NCBI GenBank assembly: GCA_012719125.1
Contig: JAAYAY010000362.1
Span: 1 to 64,000, forward strand
Reading direction: 5' to 3'
DNA length: 64,000 nt
Source of the DNA: Planctomycetaceae bacterium
GTDB taxonomy: Bacteria; Planctomycetota; Planctomycetia; Pirellulales; Thermoguttaceae
Within the stretch, counting starts at the first letter, position 1; each line of letters starts with the position of its first letter. Made by a program: the position numbers and the translations under genes. Under the pieces are notes generated by a model that was not told where the DNA came from, did not search any database, and was given only the letters and a program-made list of their open reading frames with translations. This document shows, piece by piece, positions 24,321-31,904 of the stretch.

Positions 24321-26201
24321 ATGCCACGAGTTTTGTTGCTCGGTTTGATTCTATTTGCCGCACCGTGGGTTCCCTCGGCCGACGGCGCCGAAACGGTTCG
24401 GCCCAATATCCTCTGGTTGTCGACCGAAGACATCTCGCCCCACCTGGGCTGTTACGGTGTGGAGCAGGCCCATACGCCCACGCTCGATCGGCTGGCGGCC
24501 GACGGAATCAGGTACACCCGCGCCTTCACCGTGGCAGGGGTGTGCGCCCCGAACCGAACGGGCATCATCCTGGGAATGTACCCCACCAGCGTCGGCGGGC
24601 ATCACATGCGCTGCAGCGCCACGCTGCCCGAGCATATCCGCTGCTTTCCCGCCTACCTGCGCGAGGCGGGCTACTACTGCACAAACAATTCGAAAACCGA
24701 TTACAACTTCACGTCCTACAAGGGCACTTGGGACGTATCGGGCGGCAAGGCTCATTGGAAGAACCGGCCGGACGGCGAGCCGTTCTTCGCCGTGTTCAAC
24801 TACACCAACACGCACGAAGGCAGCATCCGCGCCACCGGCGACTCCTACGCATCGAAGACCGCCCGGCTCACGGAGGACCAACGCCAGGACGCCGGCGCTC
24901 TCGAGTTGCCGCCTTACTATCCCGACACGCCCGTGGTGCGCAACGATTGGAAGAAGTACTTCGAGCTGATCACCGGTTTGGACTACTGGGTGGCCGATCA
25001 TCTGAAGGCCCTGGAAGAAGCCGGCCTTGCCGACGATACGATCGTCTTCTTCTGGTCCGACCACGGCGTGGGCCTGCCGCGAGCCAAGCGCTGGGTCTAC
25101 GATTCCGGCACGCGGATCCCGTTGATCGTGCGGATTCCCGAGAAGTTCCGTGCGGCAGGGCAGGGGAGTCCCGGTACCATCTGCGGCGATCTTGTCTCGT
25201 CCATCGACCTGGGCCCCACGGTGCTGAATCTGGCCGGGCTTCCGATCCCTGGGAACATGCAGGGCCGGCCGTTCCTGGGACCGAACCTAGCTGCGCCGCG
25301 GCAGTACGTTTACGGCGTCCGCGACCGCATGGACGAACGCTACGATTGCCTGCGCTCGGTTCGCGACAAACGGTTCCGCTACATTCGCAACTACGAGTCC
25401 TTCAAGCCCTACTGCCAGTACATGAACACACCCGAGGGCGGGCCGACCATGATGGAACTGCGACGCCTGCAGGCATCGGGGCAACTGCCCGTTGCCGCCC
25501 GCATGTTCATGGCCGACAGCAAGCCGGTCGAGGAGTTCTACGACCTGGAAAACGATCCCCACGAGATTCACAACCTGGCGGCCGATCCCAAGTGGCAGAA
25601 CGAAATGGATCGGTTCCGCAAGGCCCACCTGGCCTGGATGGAGGAGACTCGCGACCTGGGTCTCATTCCCGAGCGGGAACTGACCGCCGGCACGGACAAA
25701 CTGGGGAGCACCTGGGCAATTCTCGACCGGCCCGACGCAGTGCAGATCATCGCGAGGCTCCGCCGCCTGGTCGAGGCCGGCGAACGAGGGGAGCAGGGAA
25801 TGGATACACTCGTCGGGGCCCTCAGTGCCGAATTGCCCGCCGAGCGTTATTGGGCGGCCACAGGCCTCGGTAACCTCGGCAAGAAGGCCGCGGGCTCGGC
25901 CGGCACTCTCAAAGAGATGCTCGAAGACGAGTCGCCGGTGGTACAAATCGCGGCCGCCCGGGCCCTTTGTTTGATGGATCAAGAAAGTGCGGCGCTCAAT
26001 ACGCTGGTCAAGCAGCTTGCCAGCGATCGGCCCTGGGTGCGTCTCCATGCGGCCATCGTGCTCGACACGATCGGCGAGAAAGCCCGGCCGGCGATCCCCG
26101 CTCTCCGCAAGGCGCTGGACGACAAGGGGAACAAGTACGTGGTTCGCGTGGCGAACCATGCCCTCAACGTTCTGGAAGGAACGAGCAACAAGGTGCCATA
26201 G
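24321..26201 (+). CDS. Exported sulfatase with C-terminal HEAT repeats
   Basis: A 626-aa type I sulfatase. A signal peptide (1-22) is followed by NILWLSTEDISPHLGCYG, then CAPNR at 75-79, the CxPxR motif whose Cys is converted to formylglycine by a maturase. WSDHGVGL near 240 supplies metal-binding Asp and His. The N-terminal alkaline-phosphatase-like domain ends around 480. Residues about 500-620 are helical repeats (WAATGLGNLG, IAAARALCLM, LHAAIVLDTIG) of HEAT type, an extension seen in some planctomycete sulfatases. It would remove sulfate esters from polysaccharides outside the cytoplasm. ATG 24321 opens the signal; earlier GTG 24285 and ATG 24306 are less likely. Confidence 0.92.
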   Translation: MPRVLLLGLILFAAPWVPSADGAETVRPNILWLSTEDISPHLGCYGVEQAHTPTLDRLAADGIRYTRAFTVAGVCAPNRTGIILGMYPTSVGGHHMRCSATLPEHIRCFPAYLREAGYYCTNNSKTDYNFTSYKGTWDVSGGKAHWKNRPDGEPFFAVFNYTNTHEGSIRATGDSYASKTARLTEDQRQDAGALELPPYYPDTPVVRNDWKKYFELITGLDYWVADHLKALEEAGLADDTIVFFWSDHGVGLPRAKRWVYDSGTRIPLIVRIPEKFRAAGQGSPGTICGDLVSSIDLGPTVLNLAGLPIPGNMQGRPFLGPNLAAPRQYVYGVRDRMDERYDCLRSVRDKRFRYIRNYESFKPYCQYMNTPEGGPTMMELRRLQASGQLPVAARMFMADSKPVEEFYDLENDPHEIHNLAADPKWQNEMDRFRKAHLAWMEETRDLGLIPERELTAGTDKLGSTWAILDRPDAVQIIARLRRLVEAGERGEQGMDTLVGALSAELPAERYWAATGLGNLGKKAAGSAGTLKEMLEDESPVVQIAAARALCLMDQESAALNTLVKQLASDRPWVRLHAAIVLDTIGEKARPAIPALRKALDDKGNKYVVRVANHALNVLEGTSNKVP

Positions 26202-26207
26202 GCCGCG

Positions 26208-26453
26208 TTACGTCGGCATTTGTATCGAGGTGGTGGCGAAGTGCATGACGTAACCGCAGTTCTGGCAGATGAGTTGAACGAGCGGGAAGTTGGGGCCGCC
26301 GACCACCGTGCCGCCGCCGTCGGGCGTGGTGGGGGGAGCCACGATGTCTCCGGGATGCCGCCCGGTGGCCCCGCATGCCGGGCAATCGTCGCGCACGCCT
26401 TTGGCCTGGAGCCAATTGAGCAACTGCTGCTTCTTGGATTCGTGAAGGGACAT
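26208..26453 (-). CDS. Small zinc-ribbon-like hypothetical protein
   Basis: An 81-aa protein with two CxxC pairs (CPAC near residue 24 and CQNC near 63) separated by about 36 residues, which suggests a small zinc ribbon. It begins with a helix (MSLHESKKQQLLNWLQAKG). No family name was recognised. ATG 26453 has GGAG 7 nt upstream; the frame is open much farther upstream but only across the antisense of other DNA. It is convergent with the sulfatase gene (6 nt apart) and lies downstream of the sucrose genes on the same strand, 86 nt from the end of the sucrose-phosphate synthase. Confidence 0.72.
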   Translation of the reverse strand: MSLHESKKQQLLNWLQAKGVRDDCPACGATGRHPGDIVAPPTTPDGGGTVVGGPNFPLVQLICQNCGYVMHFATTSIQMPT

Positions 26454-26539
26454 TGAGTATCTCCGTGGCGAGTGAGTGATAGGTTTGTTTCGTTCGCCCG
26501 CCTGTTTGACCCATGGGGGTTCCCGAGGCACCGCTGCCC

Positions 26540-28774
26540 TTACGTGGCCGCCACCGCGGCTTCCTCCTCGGAATCGACGGGCGATCCGTTGCCGGGCTCG
26601 GCGCCTTCGGGCAGCAATCGGTAGTGCTTCAAACCTTCGACAATGCCGGCGGCGTAGGCCGAGCCCGAATAGTAGATCCGATGGGCCTTCGACGTCGGCA
26701 GCGAATCGAGTTCTTCGGAATGGTTGGCCACGACGATCCCGGCCGTGCGCCCCATGAGCATGTCGCGATCGTTGCCGGAATCGCCCGCGGTGGCGATCCG
26801 CTCGATCGGGATGTTCCACTTGTTCGACAGGTACCGAATCGCCTTTCCCTTGGAGGCTCTCGGCGCCAGAATGTCGACGAACGTGCCGTGCGAGAAGACC
26901 AGGTTGTAGGCGGCGTTGGCATTCTCGAGGGCGTCGTGGATTCTGGGCAGAGCCTCGGCGGGATCGACGTTCTCATCGAGGTTGTAGCTGATCTTGAATT
27001 CCCGCTGGGCGTGGTCTTCGGTCTGTAGGAAGAGGAAGGGGAGAACGTCCAGCGCCTGGCGCACCCGTTCGGGACGCCACTTGGCCCGAACGTGGCTGGC
27101 CCAGCCTTTGTCGGGGAGGCATTCCGGGCCGTAGTAGATCTCGGAGCCGACCGAGGCCACGACCACGTCGACCTCGTCGATGCCGTTGTCGCGGAGCACG
27201 TCCATGGCCAGATCGACGTTTCTTCCGGAAGCCACGCCGAAACCGAAGCGGTCGCGGTGCCGGTCGAGGAGTTCGATCAGTTCCTCGAGCGACTGCTCGT
27301 CCCCCAGCAGGGTGTGGTCGATGTCGGTGATCAGCATGCCCTCGAGTCTTTCGAGCCGGCGGGCGAAACCTCCCGCTCCGCTCAACGGCGCGGCTTGGGC
27401 CGGCTTCCGGCCTAGTTCCTCAACGCATTCCAGGTATTTCTCGCAGTGGGCCTGCCAACTGTAGTGCTGGCGAACTCGATTGACGCCGTTGGTCGATTTC
27501 TTTGCCCATTTCTTCTCGTCGGTCAGCAATTCGAGGATGGCGCCGGTGAGCTGATCGCGATCGGTCACGTCGACCAGGAGCCCGCTGTCGCAGTTTTCGA
27601 CGATGTCTTGCGGTCCGCCGTTCTTCGTGGCCACGAAGGGGAGGCCCGTCGCCGACGACTCGATGGCCGTCAGGCCGAACAGTTCGATAAACGCCGAATT
27701 GACGAACACGCCGCGGCGTTCGGCGGCGATGCGATAGAGTTCGGGCACGTCGGTTTCGGACGAGTGGGTCTTGGGAATCGCCAGCTTTCCGTAGAGGTCG
27801 TAGCGATCCATCGCCAGCAGAATGTCGGTGAGCACCTGGCGCTCGTTGTCCTCCATCGTCTCGATGTCGGTGCGGATTCCCGCCAGAATTGCCAGGTTCG
27901 CCAGGGCTTGCAGTTCCTTGCTCTGACCGTACGCCTCGATCAGGGCCCCGATGTTTTTGCGCCGGTCGGGGCGGCAGAGCGAGAGAATCAGCGGCTTCTC
28001 CTGCACGAAATGAAATCGTCCCAGATCGTGGAGCATTCGAACCCGCGCCTGTTTGAATTCCTCGCCGGCTTCGAAGTGGGGCATTTCATATTCGTAGTAG
28101 GGGAAGAACCGTTCCAGGTCCGTTCCCGGAGGAATTACCTCGAATCGCAGGTCTTCGGGTTTGTGATATTCGCGATATTGATTGTCGCGTTCGTGACGCG
28201 TGCTGGTGATCACCAGGTCGGCCACGGAAAGGCACGCTTGTTCCATGGCGATCCGGTGGTCGATGGCCAGTTCGTGATCCGCTTCTTCGTGGGACCAGCC
28301 TTCGCTGAGGAGGTATTCCAGCTTCGGTTTGCCGAGGGAATGCCCCGTGAACACGAAGGGAACGTCGAACGCGCTGGCCACTTCCTTGGCGACGTATCCG
28401 GCGTCGGCGTAGTGGCCGTGGACCACCGCCGGGATTCGCCCTTCGCGGCGGGTGAAGGAGATCATGGCGTCGACGAACTCGTCGAGAGCCGGCCAGAGCC
28501 GCTCTTTGCGAACGTAGCGGCCGCCGCCGCAGGGGAGGCGCACGAGGCGCGCCTTGGGGCCGAGCGGCTCGATCTCCTGAGCGTAGTCGTCCGAGACCCG
28601 TTTGTCGCGAACGCGGCGAGTGAACAGGTCGACCTGTTCCACCTCGTCGAACCGGCTCAGGGCCTTCGCCAACTCGATCACGTAGCGAACCTGCCCGCCG
28701 GTGTCGGCGTCGCGTCCCATTTCGATTTGCTCTCCACGCACCAATCCGTGGATACTGATCATCTGGATATACAT
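26540..28774 (-). CDS. Fused sucrose-phosphate synthase / sucrose-phosphate phosphatase
   Basis: A 744-aa bifunctional enzyme. Residues 1-470 form a GT4 glycosyltransferase with IHGLVRGEQIEMGRDADTGG at the start and a sugar-nucleotide-binding end including ELFGLTAIESSATGLPFVATKNGG. This half joins nucleotide-glucose to fructose 6-phosphate. Residues from about 477 form a HAD phosphatase of the SPP class with DIDHT at 484-488 (nucleophile Asp) and GDSGND near 664-669 (Mg binding), which would release sucrose. The domain order is that of plant and cyanobacterial SPS but with an active-looking SPP. It starts 3 nt after the sucrose synthase stop, with GGGAG inside that gene's end, so translation is probably coupled. 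Confidence 0.93.
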   Translation of the reverse strand: MYIQMISIHGLVRGEQIEMGRDADTGGQVRYVIELAKALSRFDEVEQVDLFTRRVRDKRVSDDYAQEIEPLGPKARLVRLPCGGGRYVRKERLWPALDEFVDAMISFTRREGRIPAVVHGHYADAGYVAKEVASAFDVPFVFTGHSLGKPKLEYLLSEGWSHEEADHELAIDHRIAMEQACLSVADLVITSTRHERDNQYREYHKPEDLRFEVIPPGTDLERFFPYYEYEMPHFEAGEEFKQARVRMLHDLGRFHFVQEKPLILSLCRPDRRKNIGALIEAYGQSKELQALANLAILAGIRTDIETMEDNERQVLTDILLAMDRYDLYGKLAIPKTHSSETDVPELYRIAAERRGVFVNSAFIELFGLTAIESSATGLPFVATKNGGPQDIVENCDSGLLVDVTDRDQLTGAILELLTDEKKWAKKSTNGVNRVRQHYSWQAHCEKYLECVEELGRKPAQAAPLSGAGGFARRLERLEGMLITDIDHTLLGDEQSLEELIELLDRHRDRFGFGVASGRNVDLAMDVLRDNGIDEVDVVVASVGSEIYYGPECLPDKGWASHVRAKWRPERVRQALDVLPFLFLQTEDHAQREFKISYNLDENVDPAEALPRIHDALENANAAYNLVFSHGTFVDILAPRASKGKAIRYLSNKWNIPIERIATAGDSGNDRDMLMGRTAGIVVANHSEELDSLPTSKAHRIYYSGSAYAAGIVEGLKHYRLLPEGAEPGNGSPVDSEEEAAVAAT

Positions 28775-28777
28775 TTG

Positions 28778-31294
28778 TCACTCCCTTTCCATGGCCCACA
28801 ATCGGGGCCGGTAGACCGTGTGATAGAGCGTTTCGATATACTGGTCCAAGGCCGTGCGATTCATCACGTCCAGGTAGTTCCAGTACGAGTAGACGTTGGA
28901 CAATTGCAGGATGCGCTCGGCGTGCCGCGTCCAGGTGAAGGCGTCGAGAACGCGTTTCACGCCTTGCTGACTGAACCGGTTCCAAGTCGCACCGTCGCTG
29001 ACGACGCGATACAGCGCGTCGCCGAAGGCCGCGTGATCGTTGGGATCTCGCACCGCCCCCGACTCTTCGTCGTCGACGATCTCCGAAGGTCCGCCGAAAC
29101 AGGTGACGACGACCGGCAGCCCGCAAGCCATGGCCTCGACGACCGTCAGGCCGAACGTCTCCATGAAGGCGGGCTGGGCGAAGACGCCGCCGCGATCGGC
29201 CACGACGCGATAGATCTCGCCGGTCTCGACCTTGTTGAGCCGAGCCGCGCACCAGCGGACGTGGCCGTGAAGATCGAACCTGTCGAGAAGCTCGTACATC
29301 CGCTGGATCTCAGTGATCTCCTCCTGGTCGCTCGACTGGCCGGCGTCGATGATTGACGAGACGATGAACAGGTTGGCGGCATCCCGCAGACTCGAGTGCT
29401 TTCCGAAGACCTCGACCAGGCCGCCGAGATTCTTGATGCGATCCATTCTTGCCATGGCGAAGACGGGCGGGAGATCGGGGTCTTCCAGAACGCCGACGGC
29501 GTTTTCGTTCGGTTCGGCAGAGAGGAGTTGCCCGCCCAGATAGTTTGCCATCGCGTCAACGCGTCTGGGGTGCTCCGAGTAAGGGTAGAAATACTCTTCG
29601 CTCGCCCCCGGCGGCACGATGTTATGCCGGGCGAGTTTCGGGTCCATGCCCGAGATCACCCGATACAGTCCCGGCATGGAGAACGTCTCGTACGACTCGA
29701 ACATACCCATGTCCTGATCCGTGCCGCCGATCTCGCGGTACGAACTGGAAATGATGTAGTCGGCCGAGTTGTAGGCGATCATGTCGGCGGTGAAATGCAG
29801 CGAGAAACGGTAATCGTTCTCCATGTCCGCCCAGTGCATGTCGCTCAGCAGGTACTTGGTCTTTTCCAGGGCGTGTACCGCCGCACAGTGCGTCGTTTCC
29901 AGATCCTCGGCTAGGCGGTGCGCCACGAGATTCCCGTCGGAATAGTGGCCGATGATCAAGTCGGGGCGCCCCATCAACTCGGTCACCACGGTCTGACGCG
30001 ATTCGTCGGCGAATGCTTCCAGGTAAGGCCAGATCTGAAACCGGGAAATCCAGTGGGGGACGATGCTCCCGCCGCGATCGCGAAACGGCACGCGGACGAT
30101 CCAGCAGTCCTCGGTGCCGTGGATCTTCTCCCGCGGCACTCCGCAGGTGGTGCCGTCGGCGTCTGGAATCAGGCGCGTCAGGACCACGATCCGGGGGTAG
30201 GCTTCGATCCCGCATTCCTCGAACAGGACCCGCATGCGTTTCTCCAGGGCGCGGGTCTGATCGAGCACGTAGGTCACTTGTCCGCCCGTGTCGGGCCGGC
30301 CCAAGACGCCGTCCTGGGCAAACCAGCCGTGCGGAGAGACCATGAGCACGGTTCGTACCAGCGGCAGCCGCCCCAGGAACCGCTCGAAGCGGACGGGATC
30401 GGACGAGTCGAGCACCTGGCTCAACAGGGACAGGTTCTCACGGATCATTCCCACGTTGCATCCCCACCCCGCCTCGAAGCCTTCGACCAGCATGGCGTGC
30501 GCTACTTCGGCATAGGGAGTCTGGGGTGAGCGGTCTGCCAGCAGGGCCTCGATCGAGTTCAAGCCTTCCGCGAGGGTCTCTGGGCTCTCCACGTGAGGCG
30601 CAACGAGAATGCTCACGCCGTTGAGCTGGCAGTCCTGGAGGAAATGCAGCAGGGCCCTGCGAAACACCTCGGGGTTCTGGTACATCTGCCCGGAAAGGTG
30701 GCGGTTGAGGAAGGAGATTCCCTCACCCATTTCTCGGGCCGACGTGACCCGCGGAAACCCGGCGAAGAAGGGGCGGAAATCGATGGCCAACCCGCGAAGC
30801 GCGGCGACTTCGGGGCCCTGCACGAGCGTGTCCTTGACCTGCAAGTATTGCTCGCGCGACACCTCCTCCAGAGCATGGTGTTCCGGGTGGAGCCGGGTCA
30901 GGAGCCTGGCTCCCGCCTTGGGGCGCAGCACGAAGTAGGTGTAGTCGGACTCCTGGATGATCTCCTGGCAGCCGCGGAAGAGACGCCGCAGCGAGGCCGC
31001 GTCGGACGCTTCGGCGCCGGTATCGGTTTCAAGGAATTCTTCCAGGTAGGCCTGAATCTGGTCGGCCAGGAAGAACGTGGTGCCGGTGGCGGCAAGGTAG
31101 TAACAGAACCGCTTGAGTTGGGGGAGATCGGGGGTCGCCACCAGGCTGGTCACGCGCGGTTTGACTCGCCGGCGTTTCGTGGGCGCAATCCGGCCCGCCC
31201 CCATATCGCTGTGGCCGACATACCGCCGGCCCTGCGCGTTCAACGGGGTGACACTCCGTGCCGGGTCGATTGCCTGAGTTGCTTTTCGCTTCAT
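28778..31294 (-). CDS. Sucrose synthase
   Basis: An 838-aa protein of normal sucrose synthase length. The N-terminal 260 residues are the regulatory region; a GT-B domain follows with MVSPHGWFAQDGVLGRPDTG and GGQVTYVLDQTRAL, then a C-terminal Rossmann half containing ETFGLTVVEAMACGLPVV, where the two Glu of the E-x7-E motif bind the sugar nucleotide. It reversibly converts sucrose and a nucleoside diphosphate to NDP-glucose and fructose. The start is ATG 31294 with AGGAAG upstream; a TTG at 31309 is weaker. The first 45 residues are basic and variable. It is the middle gene of a three-gene operon behind a candidate sigma-54 promoter. Confidence 0.94.
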   Translation of the reverse strand: MKRKATQAIDPARSVTPLNAQGRRYVGHSDMGAGRIAPTKRRRVKPRVTSLVATPDLPQLKRFCYYLAATGTTFFLADQIQAYLEEFLETDTGAEASDAASLRRLFRGCQEIIQESDYTYFVLRPKAGARLLTRLHPEHHALEEVSREQYLQVKDTLVQGPEVAALRGLAIDFRPFFAGFPRVTSAREMGEGISFLNRHLSGQMYQNPEVFRRALLHFLQDCQLNGVSILVAPHVESPETLAEGLNSIEALLADRSPQTPYAEVAHAMLVEGFEAGWGCNVGMIRENLSLLSQVLDSSDPVRFERFLGRLPLVRTVLMVSPHGWFAQDGVLGRPDTGGQVTYVLDQTRALEKRMRVLFEECGIEAYPRIVVLTRLIPDADGTTCGVPREKIHGTEDCWIVRVPFRDRGGSIVPHWISRFQIWPYLEAFADESRQTVVTELMGRPDLIIGHYSDGNLVAHRLAEDLETTHCAAVHALEKTKYLLSDMHWADMENDYRFSLHFTADMIAYNSADYIISSSYREIGGTDQDMGMFESYETFSMPGLYRVISGMDPKLARHNIVPPGASEEYFYPYSEHPRRVDAMANYLGGQLLSAEPNENAVGVLEDPDLPPVFAMARMDRIKNLGGLVEVFGKHSSLRDAANLFIVSSIIDAGQSSDQEEITEIQRMYELLDRFDLHGHVRWCAARLNKVETGEIYRVVADRGGVFAQPAFMETFGLTVVEAMACGLPVVVTCFGGPSEIVDDEESGAVRDPNDHAAFGDALYRVVSDGATWNRFSQQGVKRVLDAFTWTRHAERILQLSNVYSYWNYLDVMNRTALDQYIETLYHTVYRPRLWAMERE

Positions 31295-31335
31295 GTTCTT
31301 CTTCCTCAAGACCCTGCCTCTCTGAACGCGTTTGC

Positions 31336-31716
31336 TTAACTCATGATCCGCGGGTCTTGCTTGACCGACTCCGCACAGGCAACGACGTCTCGCGTCAGCA
31401 ATTCAGCAAAGTGAGCAAGTTGCTGTTCGATGGCCAGTCGCGAGGGAACGTCCTCGGGCTCGGCCGTGCCGGATTGCGGATTGACGGCAAGGTAGTGGAC
31501 GCCCTGTTCATGAACGCGTACCATCCAGCGCAGAAGCTGCATGGCGCTCAGACGCGTCACCTCGTAGTCGCCCCGCAGATGTCTTCTGAAGCGGTTTGCC
31601 GCGCGAGCGTCGGTAAAAATGGCCGGAACGGTTGACGGATCCCGGTCGGCGGACGCGAAGCCTCGTCCCTCGCCCGGGCCGCTTTGGGTTTTTTCGGCGA
31701 TGACATAGGTAGACAT
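31336..31716 (-). CDS. Small hypothetical protein leading the sucrose operon
   Basis: A 126-aa protein with no signal or membrane helix. It begins MSTYVIAEKTQSG, has a central FTDARAANRFRRHL helix, a WMVRVHEQGVHYLAVNP segment that looks like an alpha/beta fold, and an acidic helical tail. No family was recognised. ATG 31716 has GAGAGG 5 nt upstream. The gene ends 41 nt before sucrose synthase and starts about 22 nt below the predicted start of the sigma-54 transcript, so it should be the first product of the operon. A regulatory or allosteric role for the sucrose enzymes is possible but unproven. Confidence 0.75.
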   Translation of the reverse strand: MSTYVIAEKTQSGPGEGRGFASADRDPSTVPAIFTDARAANRFRRHLRGDYEVTRLSAMQLLRWMVRVHEQGVHYLAVNPQSGTAEPEDVPSRLAIEQQLAHFAELLTRDVVACAESVKQDPRIMS

Positions 31717-31748
31717 AGTTGCCTCTCGTTCGGATGCCAGTCCCCAGG

Positions 31749-31764
31749 AGCAATTGCCATGCCG
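31749..31764 (-). promoter_or_regulatory. Candidate sigma-54 (-24/-12) promoter of the sucrose operon
   Basis: Read on the minus strand, CGGCATG-N4-TTGCT matches the sigma-54 consensus TGGCACG-N4-TTGCW at the invariant GG and GC with the required 10-bp spacing. Transcription would begin near 31738, leaving a leader of about 22 nt that contains the GAGAGG ribosome site of the 126-aa gene. The divergent gene encodes a sigma-54 activator. Confidence 0.65.
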
Positions 31765-31829
31765 GGTAAAAAACAGGGAGAAAACTGCGTTTCAGGCCGC
31801 CTTTGGGGCGTGTGTGACTCAAAAACCGT

Positions 31830-31845
31830 GAGACACGGATGTCCC
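31830..31845. promoter_or_regulatory. Dyad site 1, candidate enhancer for the sigma-54 activator
   Basis: GAGACA-N4-TGTCCC, an imperfect palindrome. Its centre is about 100 bp upstream of the predicted sigma-54 start site, within the normal range for an activator binding site. It matches site 2 in both half-sites. Confidence 0.55.
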
Positions 31846-31858
31846 AAGTGCCTGGATA

Positions 31859-31867
31859 TGCTATAAT
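31859..31867 (+). promoter_or_regulatory. Extended -10 promoter of the sigma-54 activator gene
   Basis: TGCTATAAT is a perfect extended -10 element (TGnTATAAT), and no recognisable -35 is needed with this form. The start site would be near 31874, about 31 nt before ATG 31905, and falls inside dyad site 2. Confidence 0.6.
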
Positions 31868-31883
31868 GAGACAGTGATGTCCC
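31868..31883. promoter_or_regulatory. Dyad site 2, candidate enhancer and autoregulatory operator
   Basis: GAGACA-N4-TGTCCC again, 38 bp from site 1 centre to centre and about 138 bp upstream of the sigma-54 start. It directly abuts the -10 element of the activator gene, so binding here could also repress that gene. Confidence 0.55.
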
Positions 31884-31904
31884 GTTTGTCTGCCGGAGAT
31901 CGCG

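Noticed and set aside
27446-29356. 636-codon open frame on the plus strand
   Set aside because: It is antisense to the two sucrose enzymes, which are unambiguous.
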